DNA of 64,000 bases. Origin: Prostheceraeus crozeri. Taxonomy: Eukaryota; Platyhelminthes; Polycladida; Euryleptidae. The DNA is taken from assembly GCA_907163375.1 (NCBI GenBank), contig CAJQUW010007083.1:311644-375643 (forward strand). Reading direction: 5' to 3'. Of this stretch, positions 11,025 to 23,176 are shown piece after piece. The notes under the pieces are model-generated. The model ran no database searches, was not told the origin of the DNA, and saw only the letters and a program-made list of their open reading frames with translations. How positions within the stretch are numbered: position 1 is the stretch's first letter; every line of letters starts with the position of its first letter. Made by a program: the position numbers and the translations under genes.

Positions 11025-12491
11025 AATATGCATTCATATATAACACATGCGATGGACTATTGGATAGCAACAGCATGATGTCCTGGATGCTATAAATACA
11101 AGTTCAATCTTCTCTAATTTAGAAGATTTTCTGTTGTTGCAAATTTTATGACGTCCAGTGCATCTCTAAGATATACGGTACATATTGGAATTTCAATCAC
11201 TTCATCCGCTGTCGACAGTCGAAGGATATGATGTTAGGCATGTTGTGACTGGAATAATCTAACATCCGAATATTCTGATCTATTCTTGATAATTTCTGAA
11301 CATGATGGTTTATTCGTATTTACAACATCCGTGAGTGATAAGATCAATGATTTGTCAACATTCACGTTCAAGCTTGCAAAACCTGATATCAAATTCGCAG
11401 TCTTTATAAATTGACTTGTAATTTGTGTAAAGGATATAGACCTACATTGCAAGTGAATCGCACCAATCAATAAAAACCTGAAGAAACTTTTGAACACTCA
11501 TGTGGTGATTAATATAAAAAATTACATTGCGAATATGAAATACAGGGCCTATTCTGAATTTTATCTCCGTTTGCGGGCTGGTTGGTGTATGTAATCTGAG
11601 AAAATCTTCAACAGAAATCGGCTATCACACCCGCGTGCTTTGTTTTTTTGATTCTCGGCATTCTTAACGGTGTGTGCGCCAGGCCTAGCCATGATCGCGG
11701 TCATCAGACCACACATACATTGATCATTCATTGGTCATTCCTTCTCGAAGTTTTCGTGAAGTTGTGCTGTACGAGTATAGGCTACGAGGTCAAACGAAAA
11801 TATTACAGTGTACGTTCCAGAGTTAGAGCAACAGGAAGACGATTAGGGGTGATTTGTCGAAAACTCTCAAATATATTAAGAGTCACCCCTGGAGGCCTTA
11901 TATTGCATGACTCAAAATATCGAATGCATCCGCAGAACTTCACGAAAACAAAAAACTCCTATACTATGCTTCACTGGACAATCCCTCAAATCAACTTGAC
12001 TAAATAAAGACGACTTGAAATTGTTCTCGATCTCCTTTCAACGGCCGATGAGAGAGCATCAATTCCTATTAGAAAATGTAGGAGAGAAACGTCAGTTGAG
12101 TTCGTTCTTCAGTTTATGAAAGGCAAAATCTTATTTCAGCAGTAACTGAGTTCACTCACTTCACTAGGGAACGGCTCGAAACTTCACTCATTCAAAAGTT
12201 CGACTGTACTGATGTTGACGTCTGACTCATTATAATCACTTCACTGTACTGATGATCTGATTTACAGATCGCTCACACCAACCCCTTTTATTCCAGCAGA
12301 GAATTGTTGCGCAAATGTCTGAAATGGCTATTTTGCTGTGCTATCCGATAGCCTGCGAATGATGAGCTGATTCCATAAAAGCATGTTCGGGGTTAATGAT
12401 GTTGACCTATTTTCAGTTCTGACATCTAGCAATTGTCCGCGTCAGGGGTTGCAAAATTGCAATTTAATTGGTCTAATTTTTCATTAACAAT
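11025..12491. other. Spacer, nothing recognised
   Basis: Unremarkable AT-rich sequence. ORFs at 11234-11497 (minus) and 11648-12007 (plus, 119 aa) have no recognised domains. Confidence 0.5.
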
Positions 12492-12493
12492 TA

Positions 12494-12943
12494 CCCACCA
12501 CAAAAAGATACGTCGGTCCGAAGTCGAAAACGAACTCGTTCCGAGGAACAGAATGTCCGCATAGCCGATGGTCGGTACGACGTTGGAAACCGAAGCCTTA
12601 TTATAAAAAAGACACCCTAGGCCTCCTACCAGCTATTTTACAAGTAGTATGTCTATGGAGTTACATGAAAACGTCAATTGATCAGAAATTAAGTGTTATA
12701 TATTTTCCTTTCATTTTCTGATGCTTGTTTGAGTAATCAATGTCATCACAATCATATCTGCACGCCTTCAATGTCTTGCTACAAGTAACTCAATCAAAAA
12801 AGCCATTTTTATCACAATGTCTGCATAAATTCAAAGAAATGAAGTCAGAATTAGCATGTCAAAGGGTCAAAAAAATTTCCCGACCTTTTTCCGACTACCA
12901 TACTTCGTTCCGACGTCTTTCCGGCGAATCTTTTTGTAGTGGG
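12494..12943. mobile_element. TA-flanked MITE
   Basis: The left end CCCACCACAAAAAGATACG is mirrored at the right end; the reverse complement of the right end reads CCCACTACAAAAAGATTCG. Homology extends through CGG (about 23 bp, 20 matches). TA dinucleotides flank both sides (12492-12493 and 12944-12945), as for Tc1/mariner-like insertions. The element is 450 bp with no transposase. Confidence 0.72.
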
Positions 12944-13009
12944 TAATTAATTGAATTGGATCACATTAGCAATCAGTCAACCCCCGAAAAGCACAATGGG
13001 TCATGGTGA

Positions 13010-13352
13010 CATCACTAGGTGACATATGCCACGTTCAATCACGCGTAAATTTCACATGACCCCAAACATCCGTGGCTATGCGGGACATTGCTGCAACATC
13101 TGTTATATTGGCAGTCCTGTTATATTGACTTTGTGTCTCATGTGTCTGCATGTATCAGAGGCTAAGCAATGTGAAAGGACCTCAATTTCATGTTCAGGGA
13201 AGACAGAACATGCTTAGCGGTTCATCCGTGGTTCAAGCGGCAGCGCAGACTATAAACGCTCGCCCTCGCGTATTCGTACGCGGGTAGAAGAATAGAATGC
13301 CCCTAACCACGGATGTTTGGGGTAATTACACGTGGCATGTCACCTAGTGATG
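13010..13352. mobile_element. Small TIR element (MITE)
   Basis: Left CATCACTAGGTGACAT (13010-13025) and right ATGTCACCTAGTGATG (13337-13352) are perfect inverted repeats. The homology continues inward through a gccacg block and, after a short gap, a ccccaaacatccgtgg block (13060-13075 versus about 13306-13322). Total length is 343 bp. The TSD is not clear and the superfamily is not assigned. Confidence 0.75.
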
Positions 13353-14489
13353 ATTAAATATAATGATGTTCAAGGGCAAAAATCTTCACCAAAATCGATG
13401 AATTTTTTGATTTTTTGCACCTATAACCCTTGTTAATTAACGGTCTGTAGTCAATATAATTTCAAAAAACATTAAGTGAACTTTCAATTCCTCATAGAAA
13501 ATGTCGGCATCCAATTTTGGTTCATTTTACACTTAGTCATTCAGCAATTGAGGAAAGATGATGTTGTTTCTTTTGATAAATCGTAAAACTAGACTTCAGG
13601 AAAATTTTCTAAAACCTATAAACAGGGTTGCCACACGACAAAATTTCATTTTTGAGCAGGCGCAGTAAATTTGCGCATCTGCTTAACAGCATAGTAACAG
13701 TAAGCAAAACGTACACTCAAATACCTGAAGTTTAATGCACATGCATTAGGCCTACATAGGCTGACGATGGGTATTTTGTGGCAACATTAGGCAATTTTTG
13801 CTGGGTGAAGAAGCGAAGATGATTGGTGAAATTCAAATGAGAATTAATCAACAACAGGATTCAGATAGTTACCAATAAACATATTTTCGCTTCATAATGT
13901 ATAGTACACTGTAAATCGCTGGATACGAAAATTACATACAAACATATACCAAAATCACACACAATTTGAAACTAACATCTGATACGAGATTCTCGTATGC
14001 TCACAGAGATCTGGTATGTTTTTCATACGAAATCTCTAACTCTCGTATGTGATTGGTATGTAGCAATACGAACTATTAGGGACCCCGCTGGTCATTAACG
14101 TGAGTTTTTTCGTCGGAGATGGAGGGTTAAAAATGTGTGGTTATTTTGTAGGTACCTCATTCTCAATGAAATAGGCCTATAGTAAGTAAGCTAAGCAACG
14201 TTTATTCAACGAAATGAAAATCGATTACATCCGGTTGTAAATACAAAAATCATCACTTAAACAGATAAAATTGAATTACTTCAATAAGCAACACGATTGA
14301 AATTCACATGATAATTTCAATTAAAACAATCAAATTAATTGCAAAACTCAGGATACCTAGTTGTCCGGCAGACGATATTGTTATCAGCATGGTTTCGGAG
14401 CCGGATATAAAAAATATAGCTAAAAATAATATTTCGCAGCGATAATCCTGAGTTCGTCAATTTTGGGTGAAATTAATTGCGAGTTACCA
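13353..14489. other. Spacer with clustered short palindromes
   Basis: No gene. Near 13980-14060 there are repeated words of the type tacgagattctcgta and catacgaaatctctaactctcgtatg, a small cluster of overlapping short inverted repeats. Confidence 0.45.
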
Positions 14490-14509
14490 CGCTAGTAGAT
14501 AATCTTGCG

Positions 14510-17500
14510 AAAATCTTGCAGGAAAAACACAAAAATTGTAAAAATTACAATTTACACAAGGCAGACTCGCGGTTATTGCAATTAAAACATCTGTATTAAT
14601 TGCAATTATTCCGTTTTTGGTGTAAGATATTAAACTCACAATAATTGCACGAAACACTAGATCATTATTATACTTTAGGTAAATTATATAATTCTCAGCA
14701 CTGACATCTTGTTCCGGAGTAAATTGCATATTGTAACCTATGTCAATGATCGCTTGCCGTAACGTTTGTTGGATGCCATAGAACCTAGTCTGCAAATTGC
14801 CCTAGAATTTAGTTTTGAAGCAAATATCTCATCTCGACGTTCTATACTGTAGATAACGAGTCGTAATGTGTTCCATCCCCAAAATCTAATAGCAACCCAG
14901 GGTTAGGTCGGCTATACTCCCATTCTTGAATACCGACTACGCATCAGTACAATGGCCGGTGATATGTCCTATTTATAGACCTGATTCATAAATGTCCGCT
15001 GTAACAGATTATCACTCTGTTTCTGCTCCGAGCTCGATTCGAATAATCTGACGTTGCTATGATTTTTCCATGTGGCTCATGTGATATCTCAGTAAAAAGA
15101 TGCCGTAACGCCCCAGTTTTGGGAACATCATGAGATGGTGACATTGCTGTGGATATTCGGAAAACCTTGGCAAATATATACTGGGAAATGATTAAGAATA
15201 ATTTGGATTTAAAAATAATGGTATAAAGAGAAAATCTATTTTCCCACCCAGCAAGAAAAATCCGCGGATAAAACGGGTACAGGGTAGATAGCCGGAAAAA
15301 ATCTGTGGATAACTTTTGAAAACTCGATGCGGTGATAAAAAGATATCAGATATCCACGGATGTGAGGGAGATATCCTCTATTTTCTGCAGCAGATAATAG
15401 GAAGGATAGTCGATATCCAAGGTTAATGCAGGGATAATTGACAGTTATACATACCAAAGATATCTGATGATGATCGTCAAAATATTATTGCGGATATCCG
15501 CGTATGTTTAGTTAATCTCCGTGAGATGTACATTATAATCAGTAAACTGTCATGGTTGATAATGAGTGGAGCCACAAGAAATTCATGTAGATAATTAGAC
15601 AAAGGGAAACTTTATTTTCAATCCTTTTGATCATGTACAGTAAGCCTACAATTTCGATAGGGGCTTACTGAATTTTAGCCAGCTAAATATCAAATCGAAT
15701 GAAACTCTGCCGGTAGACTTACGTGTTATATCGCCTCACATTAACTCACCTGGATAGTCTGCTGGCAATTAAATGGTTTTGATATTTTAATATTTATTAT
15801 TTGTTGGCTCTTCATCAATTCAATATTTCAGCAGAAAATCGGACCGATTTAGTCTTCGTCTGCGTGAATGAACAACAGCATGTCACCCAAACTGACTGCG
15901 TACTCTTCCAGTTTTAGTGTGATGCCATTGCTTATCAAATCTGATGAATATGAAATCGGTTTGATTTTCTGCCGGCAGTATTTTAGTTTATGAGAAGTCC
16001 CAATGAACAGAGCCATAATCGCATTCAAAAATTAATTTTATAATACAGTCATATTGATACCGCCACACACTAATTACATTGTTATTGCAGCAGCAAGTCA
16101 CGTGCCGGAACGCAACCAGTATGTATATTTCCCAATATTTTAACTGATTTGTTTTGATAACAGCTGGAAGTTTTGAATTTAATTATTACTCCAACTTAAA
16201 CAAAAAAACAATTTAGGATGTCATTGTCTTGGCTATAGTGTAAGCCTTAAAAGGTCTTGGCTTATTACATATAAGTTACGGACAAACATTATGCTTATTT
16301 AATACTAGTTGAATTATGCCCAATTGTATAATCGAATATTTGTATCTTTTATCCTTTCTGTCTATGGTATGATCTAACTCATCAAAGTTCCTGAGATTCG
16401 CATTTTACGTCCTTAATGAAACATTTCATTTGAACACCATAAGTTGACTTAACATGATATAGTATCCAACTTACGATTCATGCTGAGGTTGATACATTTG
16501 CTAGCACTGTTAATAGTTGCCATACTACGTTGGTCGAATAGTTATTTGACGTTGTACAGAATGTTCATCTTAGAGATAGGATTCCAGGATTTGATATCAA
16601 TTATATTCACATGCTAATATACAAGGAATGTAAATATATTTGAATTATTGGTAAAAGCATTGAAAGAATATCTCTGATTAAAGCTATGAATAAAATTTAC
16701 AAACGTGAAATTTTTTGATTGGCATTGTGAAAAATGATTCAGTTCACTCTAATAATTATACTTTGACCAAACGTGAAATAGGTAATATTCTAAAATAAGT
16801 TGTTGCTTCATGGCTTTTTTCTTTGGAGACTTCATAGACTCCTCTACTAAGAAATCCTTCAGCAATACACAAAATGTTTAGAGATATAGAATTTCCTGAA
16901 TTATATGAATATCATGCACAATGATGATCATGACCAATGACCATGATAACAAGATGTTGATGATGATGACGTAGAGGACGCATATTGCATCCTCTATGGT
17001 ATATAAATTGCAGATATAGACTATCATAGATTAATCCAAATGATAGCAGATATGTTTAAAAGTTTGTTTTAATGATATATGTTCCTGTTTTAGTTAATTT
17101 TATTTCATCGCAATATGTTTACGACTGAACACTCACGTGTGGTAAACCGTAAACACATTTAAGCTGCGATCTATTCCCAGTGGCTTTGTATAAATTCCGA
17201 AATCCATAGATTGAGCTCGGGCCACTCATACATTCGCTGCACGAACATGTATTTTACGATGCTGAATTAGAACGGCTATCTTTATTTCTAGACATATTTC
17301 ACCTATCAGTTGGATTTATTAGTATTATGCTTTTCTCAGTTACGATTGTTATAATTACCTTAACGAATATTAAGTTTGAAATACATTTGATGAACTTGAC
17401 AACATATATCAATAACTTAATGTATTTGCTAGTCACATTGAAAGTACACATTTGTCTCCAAGTCTATATACCTTGTCTATTATCCATTATTGCAGACTCC

Positions 17501-17879
17501 AAATCGTTCATTATAAAAAATTTAAGTAATGGTTCTTTTATTGTAGATAGTAATTAGGGATTCACTATTAACGGTTCAATCGATGTAATCACCGTAATAT
17601 TAGGTTTTCCAGCACAGCCGAAATAGTTTATACATGTATTTGTATTATGTATATTCAGGCATGCCGCGGATCCGAGGATTTCCGTGGTGGCCCACCTCTG
17701 ATCTAAGTAGTAGGAAAAGGTGGTTATGCGGAGGAACCCAAGCCATCAAGACTCATGTGATGATGCATATTTTCATTTTGAATTCGGCTTTTGACTTTTA
17801 GTATTGTGGGTTCCTTGATATGTTATCAAATAAAGATCTATAGATACGTGTTATATAATCGATTAGCACAACAAGTTCA
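14510..17879. other. CACTA 1 left interior, largely non-coding
   Basis: No transposase domain was recognised until 17880. The left subterminal part (14510-14600) has aattgca-type repeats like those of element 2. A stretch at 15230-15530 is rich in gatatcc/ggatatc-like words. The ORFs at 14484-14795 (minus) and 17327-17557 (plus) are unrecognised. Confidence 0.4.
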
Positions 17880-18107
17880 TTCGCTAGAGTGTATGATTTT
17901 CTTCCTGATATACCATGTGTAACTGATGCAACATTCAATGAAAGAGTCCAGATCGCTCATCTTAGTGAAGAAACTATCTTGGGGATAAAGGGGAAGTCGG
18001 TTCTGAGAGATTATTTATCGATACCCTCGGAGATTATGTTAGATCCTTTACATCTTTATTTTGAGAATGTGACAAAAATGATACTAGTCCCCAAAATACC
18101 GTCATAA
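17880..18107 (+). pseudogene. CACTA transposase, middle fragment
   Basis: The plus-strand frame ending at 18107 contains GIKGKSVLRDYLSIPSE followed by IMLDPLHLYFEN. It aligns with the frame at about 32500-32595 in CACTA 2 (YLSIPSHVLLDPLHLVFENF). This is the conserved block after the catalytic region in EnSpm-type transposases. The N-terminal and catalytic parts upstream are not recognisable, and the rest resumes only after the LINE insertion. Confidence 0.7.
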
Positions 18108-18414
18108 AGATGCATACATAGGGCGCCGATTGAAGGTAATAGAACAGGCAATGTCACGCGAAAAACCCACGACTAATACTGGTCATTTTCGAGAATTTGA
18201 TCAAATCTAATTCTAGACTGGTCGGGATTTTCAAAATATTATGTTCTATGTCATTGTTCATATGTACATAACAAACCCCTAAGGGTAAAACATACCCTGT
18301 ATATGTTTTTCTCTTCCTTCTCACTGTTCTAAGCACTTGATGGCGTTTGTGCTTGGTGTGCGTTTATCAATGTGCAAAGATGCTAGAATCTATGCTGTTG
18401 ATATACATTCATTA

Positions 18415-21400
18415 TTTTTTTTTTTTTTTTTATAAAATAATTTTTATTATGAAAAACAATGAACACTAATGTACGAGTAACAGAAGTTAAATATTCGCTG
18501 TAAAAAAGGCAAAAAAAGGAATTAAAAAAGCTAGAAATTAACAAATCATTGTCCTACGAAACTCCGTTAAAACAACCCCTATAGATAAAAAAGGCACATA
18601 AACTGTGAGAAAAGAAAATCTGGCTCAGAACCTAAGAGGTTTGCCAGCAATGGCAAGCTCTTCCTGTCCAATTATGCATTCCTTGTGTGCCAGAAGAGAT
18701 CGGGCATTACAGCGCATCAAGGCCACCAGAAGCTTTCTTATTATTGCAGCTCTGACCTCAGAAAAGCGGGATCCAGTCAACATGGATAATTTTCTACCAA
18801 TGCGCGAAAATACATCCTTCGACTCCTTCCCCCATTCTCCGAAAACAGACACCGCCATTGGTAGACATCTCCACCCGAGTTCTGCACATTTCGAGTCGTT
18901 GGAGGAGTGCTTGCGACATTCAGCGATGTCAAGGAAAGATCTCATGGTTGTACTCGCTACGGAAATATTGTTTGTAGAAAGCGGGTGTACCACCGTGAGA
19001 TCAATCGCTCCTGGTCGTCCAAGGCTCCAGTCTGGAAGCAAGATGTCGGCAGGTCGTCTATTTATATCTGTCACCCCTAAGCCAGCACCCCTTTCAATGC
19101 TCGGTCGCAGATTCGCCCACTGGCATACCTCGCGAAGTTGGTCTCTAACAGTATTGTGTCTTGAAATCACATCGGGACTTCTTTTGCATGTTAGGGCGTG
19201 TAGTCCAAATGGGTCCAGTGCTACGTCTGGGCATCTAGAACAGCAGCTGTCACCCTTAAATAGAGAGATGCCTAGCCACCATTTTGCCAAAATCTGATAT
19301 TCGTTAGGTGATAGTCGCAGGCCCAAACCTGGTGAAGGTATCGCTGTAATCCAGGATGAAGCATCGGCGGAACTGACTGAATTCAAGCGCACGATATGCG
19401 CACCATTTGCTTGACTTTTAATTGAATTGAGGCATTTTCTGTCTATGGCAGACGACAGTTTTTGTTGTTTGGGTCTGGAAAATAATAGACTACTTGTATT
19501 GATTCGGTCTTTTTCCTCCACAACTGCATTGAATTGGTCTATGGAATTTGCAATTGGTGTTGAATTAGAAATACATTCATCTGAGACCGAATGAAACACT
19601 GATGAAATATAGGCTGCTGGAGAATGTTTCACTGTAGAGCGCAGACCAAAACCTCCATTACTTGGCTTAAGCTGAACTTGGTTCCATGCAGAGTCAGGCA
19701 ACTCTATGGCTACACTCTCTTCGAAAGTCCTACGAATATCAATGTCAAAAGAATCGAAAGCTTCCTTTGCAATACCTGGGGGAATAGTCCTTGCTAGGTG
19801 GTTTACCCGACAGAAGGATGCACAAGATCGTAGCAAAGCAACTGACACTTGGGGATCGTGTAGTTCAGTTAACTTATACAAAAGTTTCCTGGCTTTCTGA
19901 CACTTGAGGTGCACAAAATTTTGACAAAACGTAGCTTCACCAATAGGTGATCCAAGGATTTCAATGTTCGGAACCGAAAAATGTTTGATATCAGCATCAA
20001 AGCCACTAATACTCCCTTGATGGAATAGCTCACACTTGTGGGGCTGGACGATAAGTCCGATGTTTTGTGACTCCTTCTGTAGTGATTTGTACGCTTGTAA
20101 CACTTCCTCTTTGTGTCCTGCGAAAATGCCATCGTCCAAATACCAATAATGATGATCTAATTGGACAGTTGATTTTATTTTCTTTAGAAGAGGATGTAAA
20201 GCCAAAGCAAAAAGTAAAGGACCCAACGGGTCACCTTGTTGAACGCCTTGTGCTGAGTTTAGGCACCCAAGCTGATGCCAAAGATGAGGTTGTTTTCCGT
20301 AACACCAACTCACCCATTTATAAATTGATGGAAAATGTTCTAAACACTGATTCAACACTGTTTGACGGCAAACACTGTTAAACGCATTTGCCATGTCCAC
20401 TTTAAGAAGACAGAAGTTATCCTCATTCCAGTTCCTTTCTACGAGTACTCTGGTCCGATGTATGATTTTCTCAGTTCCGAAACGGCAAGCCACTCCTAGC
20501 TGGATAGGATCAAAATATTCAGAAGCTGCAGATTTAATGCTAGAGCAGAGACACTTCGCAGTGAGACGGCGATATACTTCACCGACAGCTATTGGTCGGA
20601 CATCCCAGTCGTTGGTTTTGTTTTTAAGCAAAGCCGTTAAACTCCCACCGGCGAGGAAAGGCGCAATTTCTTGTGGTGCTTTGCCGGAGATCAACAGATT
20701 TACCAAGTGTCGAAGAGAAGCACTCAGGTTTGTGGGTAAAATAGCTTCACATGCGTTGATGAGGTGCTGTACCCTCAAGCCAGACGGACCACAAGCAGTA
20801 GCTCTAGGAAACGAATGCAAAACAGCCATTAAATCAAAAGATGAAGAGAGATTTAGTGGAATTGTTTCATCCTGACTGTCGGATAGTATTAAAGGAAGTG
20901 GGGCTTCAGGGTGCTTCAATTTCAATTTTGTCCATGTTTCATTATTGTTAGGACACAGACCATCTGAAGATAAAATTCTGCACGCCTTGTTGTAGTAACC
21001 ATCTTCCGCTTGATCAAGTGCAGCCGATAGCCTAGCCTCTGCTTCCTCCAACTTGGTTCGATGCTTTTGAGAGGGTCGAAAGGCTTTGCTGTTCTCAACC
21101 GCTGCAGTCCATAGACCTTCTAAGTCTCCGTTGGACCATCTATCACAAAGATCATTGATCGAAATTTTGTGATCATTTTTACGACCAGCTCGTTTTGCTG
21201 AAGGGAGAACACATTTTGGAAGCATCAAAAGTCGAGTCCAGGCGTCAACAGTGTTTTCAGAGAGAACATGCTTTATGGCATCAGATAATATTCTTCCCAC
21301 CTTTTGCCGGGCGTTAACTGGTATATGTTTCAATGTTGGGCGATTGAGTGTCATGACATCATTCAATGATGGTAAACTAAAACTAAATGGAACACTACCT

Positions 21401-21704
21401 GGACTCACAGATAAGTTGTTGTCTGGCTCGTCGCTTGTAACATGGCCGTAAGTGCATTTCTTGTCATGCTGATTGCGAAAAGATTCGGCCACTATGCGAT
21501 TACACCGACAAACATAACGCCGGTGTTGCTGAAGCCAGACACTGGGCACTGATTCTGGTAGAAGACCACGGGCATGCTTTTCCAGATGATTTGTCATCAT
21601 TGAAAAGGCCACGTACTCCGGGCATTGCTCTACAGGACATGGACATCCAGCACGCAAAGAACGACTTGAACGTTTGATGGTTGACATTGACATAGTTGGT
21701 ATAC
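18415..21704 (-). mobile_element. RLE-type non-LTR retrotransposon with poly-A tail
   Basis: A 17-base T run (18415-18431) is a poly-A tail on the minus strand. It is preceded in that sense by AATAAA (18448-18443). One long ORF (18625-21693) fills the element. The 5' boundary is uncertain: gttgatatac (about 18397-18406) resembles gttggtatac (21695-21704) and is a weak candidate TSD. It sits inside CACTA 1. Confidence 0.8.
18625..21693 (-). CDS. Reverse transcriptase with N-terminal zinc fingers and C-terminal restriction-like endonuclease
   Basis: An uninterrupted 1022-aa ORF. Residues about 17-45 hold CPCPVEQC...H...H and about 59-80 a second Cys/His cluster (CRCNR...H...C), likely nucleic-acid-binding fingers. 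The RT (about 310-570) shows VRPIAVGEVYRRL, KVDMANAFNS with the motif A aspartate, GVQQGDPLGPLLF and the catalytic box YLDD at about 517-520. Near 816-836 there is a CCHC knuckle (C-x2-C-x10-H-x3-C), then RHNTVRD, RRPADI (about 883) and AIDLTVVHP, the order and spacing of an R2-like restriction-like endonuclease. No AP endonuclease is present. It should nick a target and copy its RNA there. ATG 21693 is the first in-frame start. The intact frame and poly-A tail suggest recent activity. Clade is not assigned. Confidence 0.88.
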   Translation of the reverse strand: MSMSTIKRSSRSLRAGCPCPVEQCPEYVAFSMMTNHLEKHARGLLPESVPSVWLQQHRRYVCRCNRIVAESFRNQHDKKCTYGHVTSDEPDNNLSVSPGSVPFSFSLPSLNDVMTLNRPTLKHIPVNARQKVGRILSDAIKHVLSENTVDAWTRLLMLPKCVLPSAKRAGRKNDHKISINDLCDRWSNGDLEGLWTAAVENSKAFRPSQKHRTKLEEAEARLSAALDQAEDGYYNKACRILSSDGLCPNNNETWTKLKLKHPEAPLPLILSDSQDETIPLNLSSSFDLMAVLHSFPRATACGPSGLRVQHLINACEAILPTNLSASLRHLVNLLISGKAPQEIAPFLAGGSLTALLKNKTNDWDVRPIAVGEVYRRLTAKCLCSSIKSAASEYFDPIQLGVACRFGTEKIIHRTRVLVERNWNEDNFCLLKVDMANAFNSVCRQTVLNQCLEHFPSIYKWVSWCYGKQPHLWHQLGCLNSAQGVQQGDPLGPLLFALALHPLLKKIKSTVQLDHHYWYLDDGIFAGHKEEVLQAYKSLQKESQNIGLIVQPHKCELFHQGSISGFDADIKHFSVPNIEILGSPIGEATFCQNFVHLKCQKARKLLYKLTELHDPQVSVALLRSCASFCRVNHLARTIPPGIAKEAFDSFDIDIRRTFEESVAIELPDSAWNQVQLKPSNGGFGLRSTVKHSPAAYISSVFHSVSDECISNSTPIANSIDQFNAVVEEKDRINTSSLLFSRPKQQKLSSAIDRKCLNSIKSQANGAHIVRLNSVSSADASSWITAIPSPGLGLRLSPNEYQILAKWWLGISLFKGDSCCSRCPDVALDPFGLHALTCKRSPDVISRHNTVRDQLREVCQWANLRPSIERGAGLGVTDINRRPADILLPDWSLGRPGAIDLTVVHPLSTNNISVASTTMRSFLDIAECRKHSSNDSKCAELGWRCLPMAVSVFGEWGKESKDVFSRIGRKLSMLTGSRFSEVRAAIIRKLLVALMRCNARSLLAHKECIIGQEELAIAGKPLRF

Positions 21705-22290
21705 TAGGCTTTCTTAAACTGCAGACGAAAATCTGATTGACTTCTAGAGATATCTGTGAGAACTAAATTCACAATGTGCAGATGGAGCAATAGAACTGTC
21801 ATTTACTCTCGGAGATGCATGGAAATTTCAAAAGATACAGATGCATATAGAAATCCAACAAATCGGTCCAAAAGCTGCAAATTTTTGGCAAGTCAGGATC
21901 AGAAACAGAAATCTTTCATATGAGTTCCATCTAAGCATCAGAGAACCAATGCGAAAAGAAAACGATGCGGAGACTCAAGAACAGCAAAGAAAAGGATTAA
22001 TACAAGCCCCGAAAGTCGTCCGCCACAACGAAATAAATAGAAATGGACTTTGAATGGTTAAAATCCCCCGTATGGATACGAAACAAATGTAAAATGTTTT
22101 CCAACAAAGATATCCAATCACGAGCAATCCAAAAAATACGACCGGCAGCTCCAAGAGATAGACAATATTATTTATGTTTTTCGTAAGCCAAATGAAGCCA
22201 ATTTTTGGTATTGAATTTATGTCTGTCAATGTTCATTTACTTCTTCATGTATCTGATAAAATAAGATCGCATGGTTCCTTGGTATTTTCT
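21705..22290. other. CACTA 1 sequence between LINE and C-terminal transposase fragment
   Basis: Short unrecognised frames only (21841-22053 plus, 21975-22229 minus). Expected to hold decayed CACTA coding sequence, but no motif is visible. Confidence 0.35.
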
Positions 22291-22896
22291 TCTATGGCAC
22301 CATTTGAAGCATAATTCAAGTTTATGAAAAAGTTAGTTAAAGGTACACGGGGTCATTTCAAACAAATTGTTAACAAACTTCTTCTGTTCAAGAGTGCACA
22401 CAGCTGTTTGATGTCCAATTTTCGTTATGAGCCAGAGTTTTGTTCTAAACTCTCCAAAATTCTCGGAGTAGATACGATGTATACGAATGAAGATGTAGAA
22501 TAGTGTTTGGATAGTTTTCGATTTCGTGTAAAGCACAACGTGTTTCGCATTTCAGGAAGATTTGACACCTTCTCAGATTGTTATTGTCAATTCTCAAGTG
22601 GATTTGGAAAAATTGTATCGTTTGTTAGAAATGCTGAGGACGATACCATAACCGTACAACTTCAAACTTTTGCGACCTTTGAACTTGATAATCTCTTTCC
22701 TGATACTGATGAACTATCTCGTATGTTAAGATCATCCTTTCAAAAATTCTATGTGCCTGTGACACTGTCTGGGGAAGTTATTCATATTTCAGCTGCTGAA
22801 ATTTATGCCAAATGCATGCTGATGAATGATGTCTTTTTTGAAAATAACAAATTTAGCATGCTGTGTATTTTACCAGATATGGACATGTACACATGA
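22291..22896 (+). pseudogene. CACTA transposase, C-terminal fragment
   Basis: The frame begins with SMAPFEA, then KLVKGTRGHFKQIVNK, the segment following the catalytic region in EnSpm transposases. It ends with a 129-codon open stretch (22507-22896) containing SDCYCQFSSGFGKI and PDTDELSRML. This last part parallels the C-terminus of CACTA 2 (33145-33675), which has SDRYTSIYTATVN, HLTDLLV and VSSLLVPC in the same order. In-frame stops occur at 22309-22311 and just before 22507. Confidence 0.6.
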
Positions 22897-23176
22897 CCAA
22901 ACATTTTTCATACGGTTTTCTTTGATGATATTCCTATTTCTTCACGTTTCATATTTTTGACGGGAACTCAGTTAATTTCGCTATCTTGTAGATCAGTCTA
23001 TTTCTATCTGTAGTCGTACATCAAGTAAAACGCAGTCGAATAAACTAAATTTGCTTTTTCGTTAATTTCATGACTTTTATATCATATGCATGTACTAAAC
23101 TATCATGTGTGAGAGAGGGTATGGGCTTTTCTTTTTATTGATTAGTCTCCTAATTAAAGTTCCCTGTGATTTTAAT

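Noticed and set aside
18605-19297. 230-codon plus-strand ORF
   Set aside because: Antisense shadow of the intact RT ORF; no recognisable domain.
18397-21704. gttgatatac / gttggtatac as a firm TSD for the RLE LINE
   Set aside because: One mismatch, and it would leave almost no 5' UTR; kept only as a weak candidate.
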